NCBI GenBank assembly: GCA_903938955.1
Contig: CAJAFJ010000307.1
Span: forward strand, 1 to 5,552
Source of the DNA: an uncultured beta proteobacterium
Lineage (GTDB): Bacteria; Pseudomonadota; Gammaproteobacteria; Burkholderiales; Burkholderiaceae
DNA length: 5,552 nucleotides
Direction of reading: 5' to 3'
How positions within the stretch are numbered: position 1 is the first letter of the stretch; each line of letters opens with the position of its first letter. The notes under the pieces were generated by a model that saw only the letters and a list, made by a program, of their open reading frames with translations, was not told the origin of the DNA and searched no databases. Shown here piece after piece: positions 1 to 5,552 of this stretch. The translations under genes and the position numbers were made by a program.

Positions 1-1470
1 GCCTGCGCCGTGGGCATTCGCGGCTTAAAGCTGCTGGGCGCCAAGTTTGTGGACTACATCGTGCCCGACCGCGTGGTGGACGGCTATGGCCTCACCGCCC
101 CGATCTCGCAACGCGTCAAAGACAGCGGTGCCGACGTGTTGATCACGGTCGACAACGGCATCGCCAGCTTTGACGGTGTTGCCACCGCCAAAGCGCTGGG
201 CCTGCAAGTGCTGGTGACGGACCACCATTTGCCCGCCTCGGTGAATGGCGAGATCGTGCTGCCCAAGGCAGACGTCATCGTCAACCCGAATCAGCCCGGC
301 TGCACTTTCGAGAGCAAATCCATCGCCGGCGTGGGCGTGATGTTTTATGTGCTGCTGGCCTTGCGCGCCGAGTTGCGCCAGCGCGGCGTGTTCGATGCCA
401 GCAACCAACCCAAGCTCGACACCTTGCTGCCGCTGGTAGCGCTGGGCACGGTGGCCGACGTGGTGCGGCTCGACGCCAACAACCGCCGCCTCGTCGCCCA
501 GGGACTTAAACGGGTGCGCGCCCAGGCCCTGCCCGCCGGGCTGGCGGCGCTGTTCACCGCCGCCGGGCGCCAAGCCACCGTGGCCACCACCTTCGACTTC
601 GGCTTTGCCTTAGGCCCGCGCATCAACGCCGCCGGGCGCTTGTCGGACATGACGCTGGGCATTGAATGCCTGCTGACCGACGACGCCGCGCGCGGTGACG
701 AACTGGCCAAAATGCTGGACGGCATCAACCGCAACCGGCGCGAGATTGAGGGCAATATGCGCGAGCAGGCCTTTGTCATTGCCGAGTCGCTGTTTGACGA
801 AGACGAGGAGCCGCCGCCCGCCATTTGCGTGTTCGATCCCGATTTTCATGAAGGTGTGGTCGGCATCGTGGCCTCGCGCATCAAAGACAAACTGCACCGC
901 CCCACTTTTGTGTTTGCCGCCAGCGCCGCGCCCGGCAAAGAGCATGAACTCAAAGGCTCCGGCCGTTCCATCCCCGGGTTTCACCTGCGCGATGCGCTGG
1001 ATTTGGTGGCCAAGCGCTACCCCGGCGTGCTGCTGCGCTTTGGCGGCCACGCCATGGCGGCGGGCTGCACCATCGCCGAAGAAAACTTTGACGACTTTGA
1101 GCAGGGCCTGAACGAAGTGGCGCAAGAGTGGCTGGACGCCGCCACCCTCACCCGCCGCCTCGATACCGATGGCCCGTTAAAGCCGGAGTACCGCCGGGTG
1201 GAGTTGGTGGACGTGCTGCACAAAGAAGTCTGGGGCCAGGGCTTTGCGCCCCCCACTTTCAGCGAAGAGGTCGAGGTGGTGTCACAGCGTCTGGTCGGTG
1301 AAAAGCACCTGTCCCTCAAACTCAAACACCAGGGCCAACCGGTAGACGGCATCTGGTTTGGCCATACCGAGCCGTTGCCCGCCCGCGTCAAGCTGGCATT
1401 CCGGCTGGATGCCGATGCCTGGAATGGCGTTCGGCGGGTTCGGTTTTTGGTGGAAGCAGCTGAAATTTAA
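1..1470 (+). CDS. recJ: Single-stranded-DNA-specific 5'-3' exonuclease RecJ (5'-truncated by window edge)
   Basis: RecJ degrades single-stranded DNA 5' to 3' in RecF-pathway recombination, mismatch repair and fork processing; it is cytosolic and metal-dependent. The open frame continues to base 1 without a start, so the 489 codons here are the C-terminal part of a protein that is usually about 570-580 residues; about 80 N-terminal residues are missing. The first DHH-family motif (DxDxDG type) should lie just left of the window, because codons 1-4 (ACAV) match the residues that normally follow it. Visible motifs, by window codon: VDNGI near 51-54, the signature DHH at 74-76 (bases 220-228), GTVADVV at 149-155, GPRINAAGR at 205-213. 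The DHHA1 part follows, with [12 protein letters not shown] from 282, GSGRS at 319-323 and GGHAMAAG from 348, then a C-terminal OB-like domain (about 390-489). A GTG at base 10 is not the true start. It ends in TAA and overlaps the opposing chemoreceptor gene by four bases. No terminator hairpin is visible after it. Confidence 0.97.
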   Translation, partial: ACAVGIRGLKLLGAKFVDYIVPDRVVDGYGLTAPISQRVKDSGADVLITVDNGIASFDGVATAKALGLQVLVTDHHLPASVNGEIVLPKADVIVNPNQPGCTFESKSIAGVGVMFYVLLALRAELRQRGVFDASNQPKLDTLLPLVALGTVADVVRLDANNRRLVAQGLKRVRAQALPAGLAALFTAAGRQATVATTFDFGFALGPRINAAGRLSDMTLGIECLLTDDAARGDELAKMLDGINRNRREIEGNMREQAFVIAESLFDEDEEPPPAICVFDPDFHEGVVGIVASRIKDKLHRPTFVFAASAAPGKEHELKGSGRSIPGFHLRDALDLVAKRYPGVLLRFGGHAMAAGCTIAEENFDDFEQGLNEVAQEWLDAATLTRRLDTDGPLKPEYRRVELVDVLHKEVWGQGFAPPTFSEEVEVVSQRLVGEKHLSLKLKHQGQPVDGIWFGHTEPLPARVKLAFRLDADAWNGVRRVRFLVEAAEI

Positions 1471-3218
1471 AAGGTTTCCCAATCGTCGTCACTCTTGGCC
1501 GCAGGCGCCGCTGGGGCGGCAGCGCGGGCGGGTGCGGCAATGGCCTTGGGCGCAGGCGCGGCCAGTTTGGGTTTCACCGCAGCGGGCTTGGCGGCCAATT
1601 TGGGGGTCGGACGCGGGGCCATGCGGGGTGCTGGCGCGCGCGTCGGGGCGGCGCGGAAGGCGGTGGCCGTTTGACCGCCGACGTTAAACACCGACACCAC
1701 TTCGGCCAAGCGCTGTGCCTGCTCGTGCAGGGCCGAGGCGGCGGCGGCTGATTCTTCAACCAACGCGGCGTTCTGTTGCGTCATCTGGTCCAGGTTGGAG
1801 ACGGCTTGATTCACCTGGCCAATGCCTTCACGCTGCTCGTTGGACGAGGCCGTGATTTCACCGATCAGGTCCGTCACACGCTGCACGCTGCTGACAATTT
1901 CACCCATGGTCTGGCCCGCCTGCTCGACTTGCCGCGAGCCGGACTCCACCGTTTCCACCGACAGGTTGATGAGCGACTTGATCTCCTTGGCGGCTTCAGC
2001 GGAGCGTTGCGCCAAGCTGCGCACCTCGGACGCCACCACGGCAAAACCACGACCCTGCTCACCGGCCCGCGCGGCCTCCACAGCGGCGTTCAGCGCCAGA
2101 ATGTTGGTCTGAAAGGCGATGCCGTCAATGGTGCCAATGATGTCGGCAATCTTGCGCGACGAATCGGTGATGTGGCGCATGCTGTTGACCACCTGCCCCA
2201 CCACCTCGCCACCACGGGTGGCGACCTCGGCTGCAGTGGCGGCCAGCTGGTTGGCTTGACGCGCGGTATCGGCCGATTGATTCACGGTATGGGTCAACTC
2301 GACCATGCTGGCCGATGTCTGCTGCAAATTGGTGGCTGTTTGCTCCGTCCGGCTGGAAAGATCATGGTTGCCGTTGGCAATTTCGCTGGACGCCGTGGAC
2401 ACCGATTCAACGCCGGAGCGCACCTCGGTCACCAACCCACGCAGCCGGACCACCATTTGCGACAGCGATCCGAGCAAGGCGCCGAATTCATCCTGGCGCG
2501 TGTCGTGAATGTCCTGCGTGAGGTCACCGGCGGCAATCGCCTCGGTCAACTTGAGCGCCCGCGACAGGGGTTCGGTGATGGACCGCACCAGCGCCGCGGT
2601 GAGCAGCACGCCCACGGCAAACACAAATACAACCAAACCAAAACCCATGAAGGACGACTGCTGACGCGCCGTCTGCATTAGCTGCAGGGCCTCGTCGCGC
2701 TGCGTTTCTTGCAGCTTGATCATCTTGTCGATGAGTTCGTAATAACGGGCAATGGTAGGTAACAACTCCTGGTCAACCATCGCCTGCGTAGCGACGGGAT
2801 CACCCGCTTTTTTACTATCCTTGATCTTGCCGATCAGGCCCCGCGCCACCACGCGAACGACACCGATGTCCTCCATCATTTTTTTATCGGCATCGGTGCT
2901 GGCATTTTTGGCGACCCTGGCCTGGATCTCGCTGATCTGGGCCACCATGATCTGTATTTTTGAGTCATAGAGCGCGGTCAGGGCCGCATCTGTGGTGATC
3001 GCACCGCCCACAATCATGTTGGTGGTGGTTTCGACGGCACCGCGCCAGCGCACCGCGGTGGTGATCTTGTCTTCGTAGGCCGAAATAGAGGCCATCGCCT
3101 CCTCGGTAATACGACCCATCCGGCTTTGCGTCCAGGCCGCCACCACCAGCATCGCCAGCAGCAGTCCTAACAAAGAAGCCCATAGCCGGTGCGAAACACG
3201 CAAGTCATTAAATTTCAT
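1467..3218 (-). CDS. Methyl-accepting chemotaxis protein (Tsr-like, C-terminal DWETF tether)
   Basis: Inner-membrane chemoreceptor of 583 residues that passes ligand signals to CheA/CheW. Layout: short basic N-terminus, TM1 at about 13-29, a mostly helical periplasmic domain at about 30-188 (four-helix-bundle type by appearance; ligand unknown), TM2 at about 190-211, HAMP at about 211-263 (begins RSITEPL), then a coiled-coil signalling domain to about 511. The hairpin tip (about 364-398, with [20 protein letters not shown]) is canonical. Aligning by eye with Tsr, likely adaptation sites are Q293, Q300, E307 and the EE pair at 488-489. Residues 515-576 form an Ala/Pro/Lys-rich flexible linker ending in DDDWETF, which matches the xWxxF/NWETF pentapeptide that recruits CheR and CheB. 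ATG at 3218 fits the usual MKFNDL-type N-terminus; no good Shine-Dalgarno precedes it. No che or flagellar genes adjoin, so it is an orphan receptor gene. The stop overlaps that of recJ. Family assignment is firm; ligand specificity cannot be read. Confidence 0.97.
   Translation of the reverse strand: MKFNDLRVSHRLWASLLGLLLAMLVVAAWTQSRMGRITEEAMASISAYEDKITTAVRWRGAVETTTNMIVGGAITTDAALTALYDSKIQIMVAQISEIQARVAKNASTDADKKMMEDIGVVRVVARGLIGKIKDSKKAGDPVATQAMVDQELLPTIARYYELIDKMIKLQETQRDEALQLMQTARQQSSFMGFGLVVFVFAVGVLLTAALVRSITEPLSRALKLTEAIAAGDLTQDIHDTRQDEFGALLGSLSQMVVRLRGLVTEVRSGVESVSTASSEIANGNHDLSSRTEQTATNLQQTSASMVELTHTVNQSADTARQANQLAATAAEVATRGGEVVGQVVNSMRHITDSSRKIADIIGTIDGIAFQTNILALNAAVEAARAGEQGRGFAVVASEVRSLAQRSAEAAKEIKSLINLSVETVESGSRQVEQAGQTMGEIVSSVQRVTDLIGEITASSNEQREGIGQVNQAVSNLDQMTQQNAALVEESAAAASALHEQAQRLAEVVSVFNVGGQTATAFRAAPTRAPAPRMAPRPTPKLAAKPAAVKPKLAAPAPKAIAAPARAAAPAAPAAKSDDDWETF
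1491..1661 (-). repeat. Low-complexity Ala/Pro/Lys linker coding segment of the chemoreceptor
   Basis: This in-gene stretch codes residues about 520-576 of the chemoreceptor, almost entirely Ala, Pro, Lys and Arg with irregular APAP/AAP/KPAA units. It is very GC-rich with imprecise GGCGC/GCCGC repeats on the plus strand. Such linkers are known to give the C-terminal CheR-binding pentapeptide its reach; here the pentapeptide follows within a few residues. No exact tandem period was found, so it is a compositional repeat, and its length may vary between strains. Confidence 0.6.
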
Positions 3219-3305
3219 GTTGGTATAAATTCTTTTAAAAATATCTTCATTACGACACGGCTGATCTTACTGACACGGGATACGTGACGAGGTTGAAATC
3301 GGCCG

Positions 3306-3325
3306 CCCTTAAGACTCATCAAGGG
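3306..3325. repeat. Short inverted repeat CCCTT-N10-AAGGG
   Basis: Five perfectly complementary bases on each side of a ten-base centre, lying about 90 bases before the chemoreceptor start and about 110 before the PHP start. It could be half-sites for a dimeric regulator or chance; a 5-bp stem with a 10-base loop is too weak, and has no T-run, to be a terminator. Confidence 0.35.
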
Positions 3326-3420
3326 TAAACCAGCACACATTAATCCAGCGAAGCCGCCCGACTGCCGGATCACCCTGCAAGGTTGATGGTCGCCACTCGA
3401 GCACACATCGGCCAACCACC

Positions 3421-3426
3421 TAAAAT
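3421..3426 (+). promoter_or_regulatory. Candidate -10 element (TAAAAT) for a leaderless PHP transcript
   Basis: TAAAAT differs from TATAAT at one position and is followed by exactly six bases before the GTG start at 3433. With the last -10 base at position -7, transcription would begin on the G of GTG. No Shine-Dalgarno sequence lies before the GTG, which agrees with a leaderless message. The -35 is poor: at 17-18 base spacing only a partial match around 3397-3403 (TCGAGCA) is present. The position of the start site is inferred, not shown. Confidence 0.5.
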
Positions 3427-3432
3427 GAAAAC

Positions 3433-4323
3433 GTGATTTCCATCCTCAACGCCGACCTCCATTGCCACTCCGTCATCTCCGACGGCACTCTCACACCTGA
3501 AGCCTTGGCCGCCCGCGCCAAAGCCAATGGGGTCGAACTGTGGGCGCTGACCGACCACGACGAAATCGGCGGTCAGCAGCGTGCGGCCGCAGCGGCCCGC
3601 GCCGAGGGCATGCACTACCTCACCGGGGTCGAGATTTCTGTGACCTTTATCGGCCAGACCGTCCACATCGTGGGCTTGGGCTTTGATGCCGACAACCCGG
3701 TGCTGGTTCAAGGCCTGGCCCAAACCCGGGGTGGCCGCAGCCAGCGCGCCCTCGACATGGCCGCCGGGCTGGCCAAGGCCGGTATTGAAGGCGCGTTTGA
3801 AGGTGCCCTTAAATTTGCTGGCAACCACGACCTGATTTCACGCACCCACTTTGCCCGTTTTCTGGTGGAAAGCGGCGTCTGCCGGGACACCAACGAGGTG
3901 TTTCGCAAATACCTGGTGGAAGGCAAACCTGGCTACGTCGAGCACCGCTGGGCCACGCTGAAAGACGCCGTCACCTGGATCACCCAAGCCGGCGGCATGG
4001 CGGTTATCGCCCACCCGGCACGCTACAAGTTCAGCGCCAACCAGGAATTTGCGCTGTTTACCGAGTTCAAAGGCCATGGCGGGCAAGGTGTTGAGGTCAT
4101 CACCGGCAGCCACACCCCGGCCGAGTACCTGGTCTACGCCGAAACCGCCAAAGAATTTGGCCTGTTCGCCTCGCGCGGCAGCGATTTTCACAGCCCCGAC
4201 GAGAGCCATACCGAACTCGGCACCCTGCCTTTTTTGCCCAGCAGCGTGACACCGATCTGGACGCTGCTGGCGGACCGGGTTCAACGCACAGCCCCGGCAA
4301 GCCGCGGTGCCACGGGTGTCTGA
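3433..4323 (+). CDS. rnm: PHP-domain RNase AM / 3',5'-nucleoside bisphosphate phosphatase family (YciV-like)
   Basis: A cytosolic metal-dependent PHP-family hydrolase of 296 residues. In E. coli the homologue RNase AM (Rnm, formerly YciV/TrpH) trims 5' ends of rRNAs as a 5'-3' exonuclease, and a Chromobacterium relative hydrolyses 3',5'-nucleoside bisphosphates, so either label may be seen. Metal-binding motifs are complete: DLHCHS (H10, H12), D17, LTDHD (D41, H42), GVEIS (E67), H78 in HIVGLGFD, RTHFAR (H139), VIAHPARY (H194) and GSDFHSP (D251, H253). The inserted segment between about 100 and 175 is normal for this subfamily. The start is GTG at 3433: an in-frame TAA at 3421 rules out anything further upstream, and the next residues (ISILNADLHCHS) put the first motif at the usual distance. 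No ribosome binding site is visible; see the -10 candidate just upstream. It overlaps the downstream transporter gene by 17 bases, which suggests co-transcription. Subfamily is confident; the physiological substrate here is inferred. Confidence 0.93.
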   Translation: MISILNADLHCHSVISDGTLTPEALAARAKANGVELWALTDHDEIGGQQRAAAAARAEGMHYLTGVEISVTFIGQTVHIVGLGFDADNPVLVQGLAQTRGGRSQRALDMAAGLAKAGIEGAFEGALKFAGNHDLISRTHFARFLVESGVCRDTNEVFRKYLVEGKPGYVEHRWATLKDAVTWITQAGGMAVIAHPARYKFSANQEFALFTEFKGHGGQGVEVITGSHTPAEYLVYAETAKEFGLFASRGSDFHSPDESHTELGTLPFLPSSVTPIWTLLADRVQRTAPASRGATGV

Positions 4324-5227
4324 TTCGCCCCTGTCGTTCTGGCGCACCCCCATCGGAGCGGGCGTGCTGTTGATTGTGCTGGCTGCCCTGTGTTTTGCGC
4401 TGCTGGACACCAGCACCAAATACGCCACCACGCTGGCCCCGGTGATGATGCTGCTGTGGTTTCGCTATGTGTTTCAGGCCGTGGTGACCTTTGCCCTGCG
4501 CTTTCCGGTGCAAAAAAAGAGCCTGCTGGCCACCCGCAACCCGCGTTTTCAAGCCCTGCGCGGTGTGTTGCTGCTGATCACCAGCGCCTGTTCGTTTTAT
4601 GGTTTGCAGCACCTGCCGGTCGGCGAGTTCACCGCCATGGCGATGTTGTCACCCCTGGCGGCCACCGCATTGGCGGCCTGGGTGCTGAAAGACCATGTCT
4701 CCACCCGGCGCTGGTGGCTGATGCTGGCGGGTTTGGTCGGTGTGCTGCTAGTGGTGCGACCGGGCGGCCAGGTGTTCAGCTGGGCCTTGCTGTTTCCGGT
4801 GCTGCTGGTCACCACCTACGGCTGGTTTCAGGTGCTGACCAGCCGTTTGAGTGGCGAAGAAAACCCTTACACCACCCACTTTTATACCGGCCTGGTGGGC
4901 GCCGTGGTGATGAGCCCGATCGTGGTCGCCAGCTGGGACACAGCGGCTCTGCTGGCGCACTGGCCCTGGTTTTTACTGATTGGTTTTTTGGGCACTTTTG
5001 GCCACCTGATGCTGATCCGGGCCTTCATGCGGGCGTCCGCCCCGGTGCTGACGCCTTACCTGTACACCCAGATTGCCTTCGCCACCTTGGGCGGCTGGCT
5101 GGTGTTCCAGCATGTGCCCGATGCCCTGGCCTGGCTCGGCATTGCGGTGATTGCCGCCAGCGGCGTCGGCAACGCCCTGTTGTCGGCCCACGAGTTGACC
5201 CGCAAACGCCAGGAAACCACGCCTTAA
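4307..5227 (+). CDS. EamA/DMT-superfamily transporter (10-TM, substrate unknown)
   Basis: An integral inner-membrane protein of 306 residues with the two-repeat EamA layout. Hydrophobic segments lie at about 15-33, 44-66, 84-100, 106-126, 135-151, 157-176, 191-208, 216-236, 246-266 and 272-293, giving ten helices. The first repeat shows the usual pattern: an early LLDTSTKYA segment, FRYVFQ in helix 2, an amphipathic link rich in K/R (70-85), AMAMLSPLAATALAAWVLKD at about 110-129, then GVLLVVRPG at 144-152. The second repeat is more diverged (ASAPVLTPYLYTQIAFATLGGWLVF). Members export or import amino acids, nucleosides, S-adenosylmethionine or other metabolites; nothing here fixes the substrate. 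The start is GTG at 4307, inside the PHP gene; a GTG at 4316 is an alternative that shortens the overlap to 8 bases. Neither has a clear Shine-Dalgarno, so translational coupling to the upstream gene is likely. The C-terminus is short and basic (RKRQETTP), predicted cytoplasmic. Confidence 0.93.
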   Translation: MPRVSDSPLSFWRTPIGAGVLLIVLAALCFALLDTSTKYATTLAPVMMLLWFRYVFQAVVTFALRFPVQKKSLLATRNPRFQALRGVLLLITSACSFYGLQHLPVGEFTAMAMLSPLAATALAAWVLKDHVSTRRWWLMLAGLVGVLLVVRPGGQVFSWALLFPVLLVTTYGWFQVLTSRLSGEENPYTTHFYTGLVGAVVMSPIVVASWDTAALLAHWPWFLLIGFLGTFGHLMLIRAFMRASAPVLTPYLYTQIAFATLGGWLVFQHVPDALAWLGIAVIAASGVGNALLSAHELTRKRQETTP

Positions 5228-5242
5228 TTGACCTCAGGCGGG

Positions 5243-5269
5243 TTTACCCTGAACCGATTCGCCGACAAT
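5243..5269 (+). promoter_or_regulatory. Candidate promoter of yciO (TTTACC / GACAAT)
   Basis: In the 48-base gap after the transporter stop, GACAAT (5264-5269; four of six matches to TATAAT) is followed by exactly six bases and the ATG at 5276, placing the predicted transcript start on the A of ATG. TTTACC (5243-5248; four of six matches to TTGACA) lies 15 bases upstream, a shorter spacer than ideal. The region immediately before the ATG (AGTGCC) has no Shine-Dalgarno. Read-through from the upstream genes is also possible, as no terminator is visible in the gap. Confidence 0.45.
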
Positions 5270-5275
5270 AGTGCC

Positions 5276-5552
5276 ATGGCCCAACTATTTGAAGTACACC
5301 CCGAAAATCCCCAGACTCGTCTCTTGAAGCAGGCCGTGGCGCTGCTCGAAAAAGGCGAAATCCTGGCCGTACCCACCGATTCCAGCTACGCCCTGGTCTG
5401 CCATCTGGACGACAAGAGCGCGGTCGACAAACTGCGACGCATCCGCGGCGTTGACGACAAGCACCACCTGACCCTGTTGTGCCGCGACTTGTCCGAACTG
5501 GCCAACTACGCCAAGGTCGACAACCAGCAGTTTCGCCTCATCAAATCAGCCA
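5276..5552 (+). CDS. yciO: YciO, Sua5/YciO/TsaC (YrdC-like) family protein (3'-truncated by window edge)
   Basis: The first 92 residues of a protein expected to be about 205-210 long; the frame is open to the window end. The N-terminus closely resembles E. coli YciO as I recall it: FEVHPENPQ at 5-13, PTDSSYAL at 33-40 in place of the PTDTVYGL of TsaC/Sua5, RRIRGVDD at 54-61 and LTLLCRDLSEL at 65-75. The fold binds ATP-like nucleotides and double-stranded RNA; paralogues TsaC/Sua5 make threonylcarbamoyl-AMP for tRNA t6A37. Automated annotation often calls YciO an L-threonylcarbamoyladenylate synthase, but it is a separate subfamily whose cellular role is not settled, so I do not assign that reaction. 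ATG at 5276 is chosen because MAQLFEVHPENP matches the family N-terminus. It follows the PHP gene and transporter on the same strand; the rnm-yciO pairing is also found in E. coli. Confidence 0.93.
   Translation, partial: MAQLFEVHPENPQTRLLKQAVALLEKGEILAVPTDSSYALVCHLDDKSAVDKLRRIRGVDDKHHLTLLCRDLSELANYAKVDNQQFRLIKSA

Larger units (their letters stand above)
3219..3432. other. Divergent intergenic region between chemoreceptor and PHP genes
   Basis: This 214-base non-coding stretch must hold the start signals of both flanking genes. The 32 bases next to the chemoreceptor ATG are strikingly A/T-rich for this genome (3219-3250). It contains the inverted repeat CCCTT/AAGGG (3306-3325), the direct repeat AGCACACAT (3332-3340 and 3400-3408), the direct repeat GACACGG (3254-3260 and 3272-3278), and the motif AGGGTAAACC (3322-3331), which recurs inverted upstream of yciO. 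No RNA gene or convincing protein gene was recognised; minus-strand frames crossing it are open by chance. Confidence 0.7.

Noticed and set aside
25..573. 182-codon minus-strand frame opposite recJ
   Set aside because: It covers the conserved DHH region of recJ; its composition (His/Gln/Gly-rich) is that of a reverse-complement shadow.
1776..2681. 301-codon open frame on the plus strand antisense to the chemoreceptor gene
   Set aside because: It is the mirror of a well-conserved signalling domain in GC-rich DNA. Its protein is His/Gly/Arg-rich with no recognisable domain and no plausible start signals.
3306..3325. CCCTT/AAGGG inverted repeat as a transcription terminator
   Set aside because: The stem is only five base pairs with a ten-base loop and no T-run, and it lies between divergent genes where no terminator is expected.
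3425..3436. ATG at 3425 as the start of the PHP gene
   Set aside because: It is out of frame and ends after three codons (ATG AAA ACG TGA). The in-frame GTG at 3433 is the first possible start after the in-frame TAA at 3421.
3370..3828. Minus-strand frame reaching from the PHP gene into the intergenic region, a possible extra gene
   Set aside because: It is almost wholly antisense to the metal-binding motifs of the PHP gene, and its product resembles no family.
5228..5233. TTGACC as the -35 of the yciO promoter
   Set aside because: It is 30 bases from the GACAAT hexamer, and no -10-like sequence occurs at 16-18 bases from it (5250-5257).
4390..5271. 293-codon open frame overlapping the transporter gene in another plus frame
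   Set aside because: The transporter frame shows a coherent ten-helix membrane protein, whereas this frame gives a His/Arg/Gly/Pro-rich product without family features; such long shadows are common at this GC content.

Overview
The window looks like an ordinary chromosomal stretch from a GC-rich betaproteobacterium, most likely Burkholderiales and Comamonadaceae-like (Rhodoferax/Polaromonas type). This rests on codon use, protein character and gene neighbourhood read by eye, not on a database search. Four genes and part of a fifth fill nearly all of it. I see no mobile element, CRISPR array, rRNA, tRNA or phage gene.

Left part (1-3218): the 3' six-sevenths of recJ (+), the single-strand-specific 5'-3' exonuclease of recombinational repair, runs into the window from the left. 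It meets tail-to-tail a 583-residue methyl-accepting chemotaxis protein gene on the minus strand. The two stop codons share the palindrome TTAA, so nothing separates the genes. The chemoreceptor is an orphan here (no che genes beside it). It has a Tsr-like signalling domain and a long Ala/Pro/Lys tail ending in DWETF, the kind of C-terminal pentapeptide that tethers CheR/CheB.

Middle (3219-3432): a 214-base divergent intergenic region holds the 5' regions of the chemoreceptor gene (leftward) and of a PHP-domain nuclease/phosphatase gene (rightward). It contains short direct and inverted repeats.

Right part (3433-5552): rnm/yciV-like PHP gene, then an EamA/DMT-family membrane transporter overlapping it by 17 bases, then after 48 bases the start of a yciO gene (Sua5/YciO/TsaC superfamily), which leaves the window. 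In E. coli rnm (yciV) and yciO are neighbours, so this is a conserved pair with a transporter between them. Both the PHP gene and yciO show a -10-like hexamer followed by exactly six bases and then the start codon, with no Shine-Dalgarno sequence, which suggests leaderless transcripts.

I did not find a clearly undescribed biological system. The most useful leads are the leaderless-start architecture, the shared TTAA stops, the tethering pentapeptide and a 10-base motif shared by two intergenic regions.
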